From Flagellimonas lutimaris (GTDB taxonomy: Bacteria; Bacteroidota; Bacteroidia; Flavobacteriales; Flavobacteriaceae), in assembly GCF_003581615.1 (NCBI RefSeq), contig NZ_QXFH01000004.1:149215-213214 (forward strand): a DNA stretch of 64,000 bases, in the 5' to 3' direction. Below, one piece after another: positions 19,177-27,353 of the stretch (within the stretch, counting starts at the first letter, position 1; every line of letters starts with the position of its first letter). The position numbers and the translations under genes were made by a program. A model generated the notes under the pieces. It was given only the letters and a program-made list of their open reading frames with translations. It had not been told where the DNA came from and did not search any database.

Positions 19177-20445
19177 CTATTGCTGGCTTTTTGGCAATAC
19201 GATTGGGCCGTACACTGCATCTCTGAATCGTTTATGAAGCGAACCATTGTAAGGAAGAATCTGAACAAAGAACACTGCCGTGAGTTCATTCACTGGATCG
19301 ACCCAAAACAAAGTACTGGCCGCACCATCCCAAAAGAATTCTCCAACAACACCATTGTTTTCTTGGACTGATGCAGGAGGTCGTAGACGCACGGCAAAAT
19401 CAATCCCAAAACCTACCTGTCCCTTGCTGGGCAACCATGACCGTTCCTCAATACTTTCATCCAAATGGTTGGTGCTCATCAGTTTTACTGTGCTTGAGTC
19501 AAGGACCTGGATGCCTTCCAAAGTACCTTTATTGATTAGCATTTGCGCAAACCGCATATAATCGTCAAGCGTCGAGGTCAAGCCCCAACCGCCGGGCGTC
19601 AGTGGCCATTTTGTATAGTTGTAGGCATGAGCCTCTTCATTGGGCAATTGAACTAGGGAATTACCTTCGTGCCGGTAGGCTGATGACATCCTTTTTCTAT
19701 CCGATTCGGGAACAAAGTATCGCGTATTATTCATTTTTAAGGGGTCCAAAACGTGCTCCTGTACATATTCGGCGTAGGGCTGACCTGAAAGAAGCTCCAC
19801 CAAGTACGCCTGCACATCCACGGAAATTCCATATTCCCAGTGCTCTCCCGGTTGATATCCTAAAGGAACAGTGCTTAATTTTTTAGCCATTTCGGAGAGG
19901 GTGTTCCCACGGTTCAAGGCGTCTGCCTCGGCTATGGCTTCTCCCAATCCTGGAAGATCTCTTCGGCCCGAAAAACCAGCAGTATGCCTTGTAATGTCAC
20001 GGATGGTAATAGGTCGTTTTGCAGGTTCCAAGATCATTTCGCCAGCAATGGAATCGTAACCTGTGTAGACCTGCATATTGGCAAATTCAGGAGCATATTT
20101 TTCCAACGGGTCATCCAATTTAAACTTTCCCTCTTCATACAAGGTCATCAACGCCGTACCAGTAATGGGTTTGGTCATGGAATAAATCTGAACCAGAGTA
20201 TTGCGCTTCATGGGTATTTCATTTTCCATATCGGCATAACCAAACGTATTGAAATACACCTCTTTTCCATTTTCATAAATCAAAGCTGATGCTCCAGCCA
20301 CTTCACCATTTTTTACAAAGCTTTGCAAAGTGGAATCCAATCTGGCCTTTGCTGCTTGCTGAATTATTTTTTTAGAATTTTCCTGACTTATACCCACTGA
20401 TATAAAGCTAGTTATCGTAAAAATGCAGAGAAATGTTTTTTTCAT
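19177..20445 (-). CDS. Secreted serine hydrolase, class C beta-lactamase fold
   Basis: A 422-residue exported protein of the serine beta-lactamase-like (DUF/Pfam Beta-lactamase) superfamily. The signal peptide starts MKKTFLCIFTITSFIS and ends near SQ. The catalytic SxxK is SMTK in QIYSMTKPITG, the expected tyrosine lies in EHWEYGISVD, and FFWDGAAST stands where family members have HxG. It is more likely an esterase or D-amino-acid peptidase than a drug-inactivating lactamase. ATG at 20445 is preferred over 20475 because it gives a clean signal peptide. It is divergent from the sugar-acid operon with about 200 bases between. Confidence 0.88.
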   Translation of the reverse strand: MKKTFLCIFTITSFISVGISQENSKKIIQQAAKARLDSTLQSFVKNGEVAGASALIYENGKEVYFNTFGYADMENEIPMKRNTLVQIYSMTKPITGTALMTLYEEGKFKLDDPLEKYAPEFANMQVYTGYDSIAGEMILEPAKRPITIRDITRHTAGFSGRRDLPGLGEAIAEADALNRGNTLSEMAKKLSTVPLGYQPGEHWEYGISVDVQAYLVELLSGQPYAEYVQEHVLDPLKMNNTRYFVPESDRKRMSSAYRHEGNSLVQLPNEEAHAYNYTKWPLTPGGWGLTSTLDDYMRFAQMLINKGTLEGIQVLDSSTVKLMSTNHLDESIEERSWLPSKGQVGFGIDFAVRLRPPASVQENNGVVGEFFWDGAASTLFWVDPVNELTAVFFVQILPYNGSLHKRFRDAVYGPIVLPKSQQ

Positions 20446-20614
20446 GTTAGGTTGAATGTATTTCTTGAATATCAAATCCGTTCATTGCAAGAAAGTTAGC
20501 CAATTTATTGATATACCCTTACTGTATTAAACTTAAAAGAATAGATGTTTTAAATTTTACAATACTTTTTTGTGAAAAATATATTATCTCTTCACTGGTG
20601 ATGGTAAAATTTAT

Positions 20615-20622
20615 TATTTTCA
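20615..20622 (+). promoter_or_regulatory. Possible -7 box of the sugar-acid operon
   Basis: TATTTTCA resembles TAnnTTTG with two differences. Its position, just before the palindrome at 20624-20637, would put the transcription start inside the operator. Weak on its own; no -33 motif is clear. Confidence 0.35.
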
Positions 20623-20623
20623 C

Positions 20624-20637
20624 CGCAATCGATTGCG
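20624..20637. promoter_or_regulatory. LacI-type operator palindrome
   Basis: CGCAATCGATTGCG is a perfect 14-base inverted repeat with the central pattern AAnCGnTT that LacI/GalR-family repressors bind. It lies 11 bases before the first codon of the dehydratase gene, directly after a -7-like box, so a bound repressor would block the operon. No regulator gene is in the window, so the regulator is unlinked or upstream of another locus. Confidence 0.65.
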
Positions 20638-20648
20638 TTTATAGATAT

Positions 20649-22373
20649 ATGATGAAAAAAAATAAGAATGACCTTCGGAGCAAAGAATGGTTTGGTACCA
20701 ACGACAAAATGGGTTTTGTGCATCGCTCCTGGCTTCGTAACCAAGGGTATCCCAACGATATGTTCCAAGGGAAACCCGTTATAGGCATCTGCAATACCTG
20801 GTCGGAACTCACCCCTTGTAACGGTCACTTGCGCGAGTTTGCCGAAATCGTAAAAAAAGGAGTGCTGGAAGCAGGCGGATTTCCCCTGGAATTCCCGGTG
20901 ATGTCCCTTGGCGAAACCATTATGAGGCCTACAACCATGCTTTTTAGGAACTTGGCCAGTATGGATGTTGAGGAATCCATACGCGCAAACCCATTGGACG
21001 GTATTGTTTTGCTTACAGGATGTGATAAAACGACCCCTTCGACCATTATGGGTGCCTGTAGTGTGGACCTTCCTACCATTGTAGTACCTGGCGGACCCAT
21101 GTTGAACGGAAAATTCCGTGGAGGGGAGATAGGTTCCGGTTCCTTTAATTGGATGATCAAGGAGAAGCAGAAAAAAGACAATTTTACAGAGGAAGACTTT
21201 TTAGAGGCCGAAATATGCGCTGCACGAAGTGCGGGGCATTGCAACACCATGGGAACCGCCTCTTCCATGGCCACCATGGCCGAGGCCTTGGGATTGACGT
21301 TACCGGGAGCATCGGCAATACCTGCAGTAGATGCCCGGAAAAAGGTAATGGCACAACTTTCTGGGAGAAAAATCGTGGAAATGGTCAATCAAGACCTAAA
21401 GCTGTCCAAAATATTGACCCGGGAGGCTTTTGAAAATGCGATAGTGGTGAACGCAGCCGTTGGAGGTTCCACCAATTTGATAGTTCATTTGCTTGCCATT
21501 GCTGGCAGGATAGGAGTTCCTTTAAAACTGGAAGATTTTGATGAAATTGGAAGCAAAATTCCATTGCTGCTCAACCTTATGCCCTCCGGCAAACATTTGA
21601 TGGAAGATTATTTTTATGCGGGCGGTCTTCCTGTGGTGTTAAAGGAGTTGAAATCAAAATTACATCAAACCATTACGGTCAACGGAAAGAGCCATCATGA
21701 GAATTGCGAAAAATCCATTTGCTACAATGAGGAGGTCATTGCGAAAATCGATACTCCCTTTCAAAAAGATGCAGGAATTGCAGTTTTAAAAGGAAATCTG
21801 TGTGAAAATGGAGCTGTTATAAAACCTTCTGCTGCAACTCCTAAATTGATGAAGCATAAGGGCAAAGCTGTTGTCTTTAACGGTATGGACGATTACCATG
21901 CCCGTGTGGACGACCCAGATTTAGATATAGATGGGGATAGTGTAATCGTTCTCCAAAATGTAGGGCCAAAAGGTTACCCAGGTATGCCGGAGGTAGGCAA
22001 TGTGGACCTTCCTGAAAAATTGATTATGCAGGGAGTGAAGGATATGGTCCGAATTTCCGATGGGCGGATGAGTGGAACTGCCTACGGTACTGTGGTGCTT
22101 CACGTATCGCCCGAAGCAGCCGTCGGCGGCACCTTGGCTTTGGTGAAAAATGGAGATTACATTGAATTGGACGTTGAAAACAGAAAATTGCATTTGGATG
22201 TAACAGCAGAAGAACTGGCTAAAAGAAGAGCAGCTTGGAAACCACCCCAGCCACATACCGATAGAGGTTACGTGAAAATTTATCTGAACCATGTAGAGCA
22301 AGCCGACAAGGGTGCGGATTTTGATATTTTGGTGGGAGGTTCTGGCAGTGAGGTAAAGGGAGATTTACATTGA
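20649..22373 (+). CDS. IlvD/Edd-family sugar-acid dehydratase (pentonate dehydratase type)
   Basis: Iron-sulfur dehydratase that removes water from an aldonic acid to give a 2-keto-3-deoxy acid. The three cluster cysteines of the IlvD/Edd superfamily are visible: ICNTWSELTPC (Cys48), TGCDKTTPS (Cys125) and AGHCNTMGTAS (Cys198). The 574-residue length and motifs such as GKPVIGICNTWSELTPCNGHLRE resemble L-arabinonate/D-xylonate dehydratases more than biosynthetic IlvD. Start: the frame is open from 20508 but the sequence before 20649 is AT-rich leader with the operator in it; ATG at 20649 or 20652 fits. First gene of a four-gene catabolic operon. Confidence 0.9.
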   Translation: MMKKNKNDLRSKEWFGTNDKMGFVHRSWLRNQGYPNDMFQGKPVIGICNTWSELTPCNGHLREFAEIVKKGVLEAGGFPLEFPVMSLGETIMRPTTMLFRNLASMDVEESIRANPLDGIVLLTGCDKTTPSTIMGACSVDLPTIVVPGGPMLNGKFRGGEIGSGSFNWMIKEKQKKDNFTEEDFLEAEICAARSAGHCNTMGTASSMATMAEALGLTLPGASAIPAVDARKKVMAQLSGRKIVEMVNQDLKLSKILTREAFENAIVVNAAVGGSTNLIVHLLAIAGRIGVPLKLEDFDEIGSKIPLLLNLMPSGKHLMEDYFYAGGLPVVLKELKSKLHQTITVNGKSHHENCEKSICYNEEVIAKIDTPFQKDAGIAVLKGNLCENGAVIKPSAATPKLMKHKGKAVVFNGMDDYHARVDDPDLDIDGDSVIVLQNVGPKGYPGMPEVGNVDLPEKLIMQGVKDMVRISDGRMSGTAYGTVVLHVSPEAAVGGTLALVKNGDYIELDVENRKLHLDVTAEELAKRRAAWKPPQPHTDRGYVKIYLNHVEQADKGADFDILVGGSGSEVKGDLH

Positions 22374-22397
22374 CCATCATAATCTAAAGAACCAATC

Positions 22398-23729
22398 ATG
22401 TTAGTAGTTTATTTGTTGTTGAGCATCGCCCTAATTATCGGTTTGATCAATTACCTACGTCTACATCCTTTTTTAGCCCTTTTTATGGTGGCCATATTTT
22501 TTGGTTTAGCAGCAGGAATGGACTATCAAATTATTTTACAGACGATAAACGATGGATTTGGGGGAACGCTTGGCAAAATTGGATTGGTCATCATCTTCGG
22601 GGTAATCATCGGGGCATTCTTGGAAAATACAGGTGGTGCCTATGCACTGGCCGAAGCGGTCCTTAAAGTTGTGGGAAAGAAGCGAGTGCCTACGGCCATG
22701 GGAATTTTGGGGTACTTTGTATCCATTCCCGTTTTTGCCGATAGTGGTTTCATCTTGCTTTCCCCATTGAATAAAAGTCTGTCAAAAAAAGCGGGAATCA
22801 GTTTGGCAGGTTCGGCCATCGCATTGGCCATGGGCCTTACCATTGCCCACAATCTAGTACCTCCAACTCCCGGGCCCATAGCAGCGGCAGGTATTCTAAA
22901 CGCTGATTTAGGGCTGGTATTGGCCTTGGCCATTCCCATAAGTATGGTTGCGCTCATTATGGCATTGCTCTTTGCCACCAAATTTGCAGCGCGTACCTAT
23001 ATTGACCCAAATCCGGAAATTTCTCAGGAAAATATTGACCTTCGAATGAAAACTGCACCTTCAGCATTTAAAGCATCGTTGCCAATCGTGGTTCCCATTA
23101 TTTTGATCATGGTCAATTCCAGATTACGATTGATTCCCTCGCAGGAAATAGCATCTTGGCAATCATTTCTTATGTTTTTGGGAGAACCGGTCATTGCCCT
23201 GGTCATTGGAATGCTTCTGGCTTTTGCCCTGCCCAAAAAATTGAACAGGGAGTTGATTTCAACGGATGGATGGGTCGGTAAGGCCTTAAAGGATTCTGCC
23301 AATATTTTGTTGATCACCGGAGCAGGGGGTGTTTTTGGAAAGATGCTTCAAAATTCTGGAATAGCAGAAGTTATGGGAGATGCATTGAGCGATTTGAACC
23401 TTAGTTTTTTTCTGCCCTTTTTAATTGCATCGGCCATAAAATTGGCACAGGGTTCGTCCACTGTGGCTTTGATTACAGCGGCTTCCATTGTATTTCCTAT
23501 GATGGGAAGCCTAGGGTTTGTCACCGAAATGGATAAAGCCTTGTTGGTGATTTCAATAGGGGCGGGGTCCATGGTGGTCTCTCATGCAAATGACAGTTTT
23601 TTTTGGGTGGTCACCCAAATGAGCGGAATGAACATTGGCAAGGGATATAAACTTCACAGTTTGGGAACCTTGGTCATCGGGCTAACTTCTATTATTTCAG
23701 TATTGATTATCAGTCTATTTGTAAATTAA
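22398..23729 (+). CDS. GntP-family aldonate:H+ symporter
   Basis: A 443-residue inner membrane permease with about 12 hydrophobic segments. GntP family features: GFGGTLGKIGLVIIFGVIIGAFLE near the N-terminus, HNLVPPTPGPIAAA in the middle, SSTVALITAAS and VSHANDSFFWVV near the end. The family moves gluconate and similar sugar acids with protons. It lies 24 bases after the dehydratase and 4 bases before the FAH-family gene, so it most likely imports the pentonate or hexonate this operon degrades. Confidence 0.92.
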   Translation: MLVVYLLLSIALIIGLINYLRLHPFLALFMVAIFFGLAAGMDYQIILQTINDGFGGTLGKIGLVIIFGVIIGAFLENTGGAYALAEAVLKVVGKKRVPTAMGILGYFVSIPVFADSGFILLSPLNKSLSKKAGISLAGSAIALAMGLTIAHNLVPPTPGPIAAAGILNADLGLVLALAIPISMVALIMALLFATKFAARTYIDPNPEISQENIDLRMKTAPSAFKASLPIVVPIILIMVNSRLRLIPSQEIASWQSFLMFLGEPVIALVIGMLLAFALPKKLNRELISTDGWVGKALKDSANILLITGAGGVFGKMLQNSGIAEVMGDALSDLNLSFFLPFLIASAIKLAQGSSTVALITAASIVFPMMGSLGFVTEMDKALLVISIGAGSMVVSHANDSFFWVVTQMSGMNIGKGYKLHSLGTLVIGLTSIISVLIISLFVN

Positions 23730-23733
23730 GTTT

Positions 23734-24501
23734 ATGAAACTTTACAGAACTTCCAAAGGTGTGTTATTGGAATTTGAGGATACATTTTACTTGGTCCATT
23801 CGGATTGGAGTGATTTGATAAATAGTGATTCGTTGTACCAAGAATGTGAATCCATCATAAAAGGTGGTGAGGAAATTAAAAATGGAAAGGAGTGGATTAC
23901 TGATTTTTTAATGAAACCTATCGAAGGCCAAGAAATCTGGGCTACAGGCGTCACCTATTTTAATAGTAAAATGGGACGCCAAGAGGAAGCTGAGGCTACG
24001 GGTGGAGGAGATTTTTATGAAAGGGTATACCATGCGGATAGACCGGAACTCTTTTTTAAGTCGACCGCCGAACGTGCCGTAGGCCATCAGGAGAAAGTAG
24101 CCATTAGAAAAGACTCCACATGGGATGTTCCAGAACCGGAATTGACGCTCTGCATAAGTCCATCAGGAAAAATTGTGGGATATACCATTGGCAATGACAT
24201 GAGCAGTAGGAGCATAGAAGGGGAAAATCCCTTATACCTGCCACAAGCCAAAACGTACGACCGCAGTGCTGCAATAGGTCCTTGTATTTTTGTCACTGAT
24301 AAACCATTTCCGTCGGATGCCAAGATCTATTTGGAGATTTCCAGAGACGGGCAGCAAGTTTTTGAGGGGAGTGTGGGGGTAGATCAGATTGTAAGGAAGT
24401 TTGAGGATATCGTAGCCTACCTTTACAGTCACAGCACATATCCCAAAGGTTGTTTTTTAATGACAGGTACAGGCATTGTCCCGATTCAACCTTTACGCTG
24501 A
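23734..24501 (+). CDS. FAH-family 2-keto-3-deoxy-acid dehydratase, frameshifted near 3' end
   Basis: Fumarylacetoacetate-hydrolase-fold protein similar to 2-keto-3-deoxy-pentonate dehydratases, which turn the dehydratase product into 2-oxoglutarate semialdehyde. Motifs: WATGVTYFNSKMGRQEEA, ELFFKSTAERAVG, VPEPELTLCIS (metal Glu residues), GYTIGNDMSSRSIEGENP and KTYDRSAAIGP. The frame ends at 24501 after TGTGIVPIQPLR, 255 residues, but the family ends differently. Dropping one base near 24483 restores 27 more codons to a stop at 24566, giving 277 residues. So the reading frame appears to have lost one G in this sequence (mutation or sequencing error). Up to residue 250 the fold looks intact; the missing part is a C-terminal beta segment, so activity is uncertain. 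Confidence 0.8.
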   Translation: MKLYRTSKGVLLEFEDTFYLVHSDWSDLINSDSLYQECESIIKGGEEIKNGKEWITDFLMKPIEGQEIWATGVTYFNSKMGRQEEAEATGGGDFYERVYHADRPELFFKSTAERAVGHQEKVAIRKDSTWDVPEPELTLCISPSGKIVGYTIGNDMSSRSIEGENPLYLPQAKTYDRSAAIGPCIFVTDKPFPSDAKIYLEISRDGQQVFEGSVGVDQIVRKFEDIVAYLYSHSTYPKGCFLMTGTGIVPIQPLR

Positions 24502-24566
24502 ATATTGGAGATGAAATCCATATTACCATAGATTATATTGGAACACTGACCAATACGGTCGGATAA
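24483..24566 (+). pseudogene. Out-of-frame C-terminal end of the FAH-family dehydratase
   Basis: Read from 24483, one frame away from the main reading frame, this stretch encodes DSTFTLNIGDEIHITIDY followed by IGTLTNTVG and a TAA at 24564-24566. That is the usual C-terminus of FAH-family proteins (an acidic residue, then a GDE-V/I-x-I strand, then IGTLTNxV). The stop leaves a 14-base gap to the next gene, matching the tight spacing in the operon. It shows the gene was once, or really is, 277 codons long. Confidence 0.85.
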
Positions 24567-24580
24567 ATTGAAGTTGAAAA

Positions 24581-26158
24581 ATGCAATTACAAGGAAAGAA
24601 TTATGTTGGTAATGATAAATCTGCACTGGGGTCGGACACGTTTTACGGAGTGAAAGCAACCACTGGAGAAAACCTTGAGCCTCCTTTTAGAGAGGCTGTT
24701 GAAGATGAGGTGAATGCAGCTGTGGAAAAGGCGAAAAAAGCGTTTAGAATCTACAAAAACAAATCAGGTAGGGAAAAAGCGGACTTTTTGGACGCCATTG
24801 CTGATGAATTATTGGGATTGGGTGATCAATTGATAAAAAGGGCGAGTGTAGAAACCGCATTGCCCGAAGGTAGAATCACTGGCGAAAGGGGCAGGACCAT
24901 GGGGCAGATGAAGTTATTTGCAAACCTGTTGCGGGATGGCTCTTGGGTAAATGCCCGAATCGATGAAGCCATACCGGATAGGGAGCCCTTGGCAAGGGTG
25001 GATATCCGAAGCATGTTGCGTCCATTGGGTCCCGTTGCTGTTTTCGGGGCGAGCAATTTCCCACTGGCATTTTCCGTTGCCGGGGGAGATACTGCCAGTG
25101 CCTTGGCGGCAGGCTGTCCGGTTGTGGTAAAAGCACACCCTGCACATCCCGGAACTTGTGAATTGGTTGCTAAAGCCATCATATCCGCGGCAAAAGAAAC
25201 AGGAATGCCCGATGGGGTATTTTCCATGTTGCACGGTGTTTCCCACGAAGTGGGAATGGCTTTGGTGGGGCATGAATCCATTAAGGCCGTCGGTTTTACC
25301 GGGTCATTGCAAGGCGGTCGAGCGTTGTTCGATGCCGCTTCAAAAAGAGAAAATCCGATTCCAGTGTATGCAGAAATGGGAAGTACAAATCCTGTTTTTA
25401 TTTTACCAGGGGCAATGAAGGAAAAAGGGGAGGAGCTTGGTAAACAGCTTTATGGTTCGGTAACACTGGGGGTAGGTCAGTTTTGTACCAATCCGGGCTT
25501 AGTTGTGGCCCAAGACTCCGAGGACACAAAAGTATTTAAGGATACCATTTCCAATTTGGTCAATGAATCCGATGTAGGTACCATGCTCACAGAGGGCATT
25601 TCCAAAGCTTATGATAATGACTTGAAAGAATTGTCATCCCAAAAAGGAGTTCAAGTCCTGGGCAAAGCGAAAGTAGAAGGCCGCAGCGAGGGTGAAGCGT
25701 GTGTTTTTACTACGGATGCTCAAAACTTTTTGTCCAATCGTGTTTTAGAGGAAGAGGTTTTTGGCCCTTCAACATTGTTGGTGAACACTTTCAATATTGA
25801 TGACATGCTCAAAATCGCCGAAAATCTTCACGGACATTTAACGGCAACGGTACTTGGAACTGAAGAGGATTTAACGAACAGTGGGGAACTCATCGATATT
25901 TTAGAAGAAAAAGTGGGAAGAGTATTGATCAATGGTTTTCCAACGGGAGTTGAAGTGTGTCATGCGATGGTGCACGGAGGACCTTATCCTGCTTCAACCA
26001 ATTCGCGTTCTACATCTGTAGGGACAAAAGCGATTGAACGCTTTTCACGTCAGGTTTGTTACCAGAACTTTTCGAATGCTTTACTGCCCGATGAGCTGCA
26101 ACAGGAAAATCCGTTAGGGATATGTCGCATGGTAAATGGGGAGGTTCAACTCAAATAA
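24581..26158 (+). CDS. 2-oxoglutarate semialdehyde dehydrogenase (KGSADH)
   Basis: NAD(P)+-dependent aldehyde dehydrogenase, 525 residues, close to type III KGSADH enzymes of pentonate and hexarate catabolism. Catalytic Cys302 is in GVGQFCTNPG and the general base Glu265 in YAEMGSTNP. The cofactor segment is PVAVFGASNFPLAFSVAGGD, and FTGSLQGGR is also typical. It finishes the pathway by oxidising 2-oxoglutarate semialdehyde to 2-oxoglutarate, which enters the citric acid cycle. Last gene of the operon; a terminator follows. Confidence 0.92.
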   Translation: MQLQGKNYVGNDKSALGSDTFYGVKATTGENLEPPFREAVEDEVNAAVEKAKKAFRIYKNKSGREKADFLDAIADELLGLGDQLIKRASVETALPEGRITGERGRTMGQMKLFANLLRDGSWVNARIDEAIPDREPLARVDIRSMLRPLGPVAVFGASNFPLAFSVAGGDTASALAAGCPVVVKAHPAHPGTCELVAKAIISAAKETGMPDGVFSMLHGVSHEVGMALVGHESIKAVGFTGSLQGGRALFDAASKRENPIPVYAEMGSTNPVFILPGAMKEKGEELGKQLYGSVTLGVGQFCTNPGLVVAQDSEDTKVFKDTISNLVNESDVGTMLTEGISKAYDNDLKELSSQKGVQVLGKAKVEGRSEGEACVFTTDAQNFLSNRVLEEEVFGPSTLLVNTFNIDDMLKIAENLHGHLTATVLGTEEDLTNSGELIDILEEKVGRVLINGFPTGVEVCHAMVHGGPYPASTNSRSTSVGTKAIERFSRQVCYQNFSNALLPDELQQENPLGICRMVNGEVQLK

Positions 26159-26192
26159 TTGAGAGAGATACAACGTGTTTTTAAAACGAAAA

Positions 26193-26217
26193 AAACTCCG
26201 GTAATCAGCCGGAGTTT
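26193..26217. terminator. Bidirectional terminator between KGSADH gene and rpoD
   Basis: Nine-pair stem AAACTCCGG (26193-26201) with CCGGAGTTT (26209-26217), loop TAATCAG. The T-run is weak on the + strand but good on the - strand (the + side reads GAAAAAAACTCC), so it may serve rpoD as well as the sugar-acid operon. Confidence 0.8.
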
Positions 26218-26339
26218 ATTCATCAATCAAAAAACGAACAGTCATGATAAACTGTTATATCTTACTAAATTACAACTTTCCTGCCAAAAATCAAATTTAA
26301 GGATAGTTTAACTGTAATTTATGGGGTAATTTTCACACT

Positions 26340-27203
26340 TTATCCCAAATAAGTTTTCAAAATCTTACTTCTGGAGGTGTGTTTTAGCCTACGGATAGCT
26401 TTTTCCTTGATCTGACGAACTCTTTCTCTGGTAAGATCAAAAGTTTCGCCGATTTCCTCCAATGTCATGGAATGTTGTCCTGCCAAACCAAAGTAAAGTC
26501 TGATTACATCAGCTTCACGAGGGGTAAGGGTTTCCAAAGCACGTTCTATTTCAGTACGAAGTGAATCGTGCAAAAGCTCCTTATCTGGGTTTGGAGATTC
26601 ACCACTACGCAATACATCGTAAAGGTTGGAATCCTCTCCATCAATCAACGGGGCATCCATAGATACATGGCGACCTGAGTTTTTCAAGGATTGCTTCACA
26701 TCTTCCACGGTCATGTCCAATTCTTTGGCAATTTCCTCTGCAGATGGTGGGCGCTCATGCGCTTGCTCCAAGAATGCAAATGTTTTGTTGATCTTGTTGA
26801 TGGAACCAATCTTGTTCAGTGGTAAACGAACAATACGGGATTGTTCTGCCAATGCTTGAAGAATGGATTGACGAATCCACCAAACAGCGTAAGAAATAAA
26901 TTTAAATCCACGAGTTTCATCAAAACGTTGTGCCGCTTTGATAAGCCCCAAGTTTCCTTCATTGATCAAATCAGGAAGTGTCAACCCTTGATTTTGATAC
27001 TGTTTTGCAACAGATACAACAAACCTAAGGTTGGCTTTAGTTAATTTTTCCAAGGCTATTTGGTCTCCCGCTTTAATTCGCTGTGCCAACTCTACTTCCT
27101 CATCGGCGGTAATCAAATCTACCTTGCCAATTTCCTGCAAATACTTGTCCAACGACGCGGTTTCCCTATTGGTAACCTGTTTTGTAATCTTTAACTGTCT
27201 CAT
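26340..27203 (-). CDS. rpoD: Primary sigma factor RpoD (sigma A), Bacteroidota type
   Basis: Main housekeeping sigma factor. 287 residues, lacking region 1.1, as is normal in Bacteroidota. Region 1.2 begins [18 protein letters not shown], region 2 holds [18 protein letters not shown] and [13 protein letters not shown] (core binding and -7 melting), region 3 has [13 protein letters not shown], and region 4 ends with the helix-turn-helix [19 protein letters not shown] that contacts the -33 element. The atypical TAnnTTTG promoters seen in this window are those this protein should read. Single gene with its own leader; terminators lie on both sides. Confidence 0.98.
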   Translation of the reverse strand: MRQLKITKQVTNRETASLDKYLQEIGKVDLITADEEVELAQRIKAGDQIALEKLTKANLRFVVSVAKQYQNQGLTLPDLINEGNLGLIKAAQRFDETRGFKFISYAVWWIRQSILQALAEQSRIVRLPLNKIGSINKINKTFAFLEQAHERPPSAEEIAKELDMTVEDVKQSLKNSGRHVSMDAPLIDGEDSNLYDVLRSGESPNPDKELLHDSLRTEIERALETLTPREADVIRLYFGLAGQHSMTLEEIGETFDLTRERVRQIKEKAIRRLKHTSRSKILKTYLG

Positions 27204-27306
27204 CTAAAATATCCCTTCAAATTAAATTTGTGAACCGGAGCTCATTAGGTTATACGTTGAAAAAACTAAAAAGTTACATTTTGATTGTATTTTTTTTAAA
27301 AAAAAG

Positions 27307-27334
27307 AAGCCCCGAGCAACTGCTCGGGGCTTTT
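27307..27334 (-). terminator. Terminator of the rpsO-pnp unit
   Basis: GC-rich stem AAGCCCCGAGC with GCTCGGGGCTT around a four-base loop, 20 bases past the pnp stop. Reading the - strand, it is followed by a T-run (A-run just before it on the + strand). Confidence 0.9.
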
Positions 27335-27353
27335 ATATGCTAACAAAGAAGTT

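Noticed and set aside
24470..24500. Programmed -1 frameshift in the FAH-family gene
   Set aside because: No slippery heptamer or downstream stem exists at the site (GTC CCG ATT); loss of a base is simpler.
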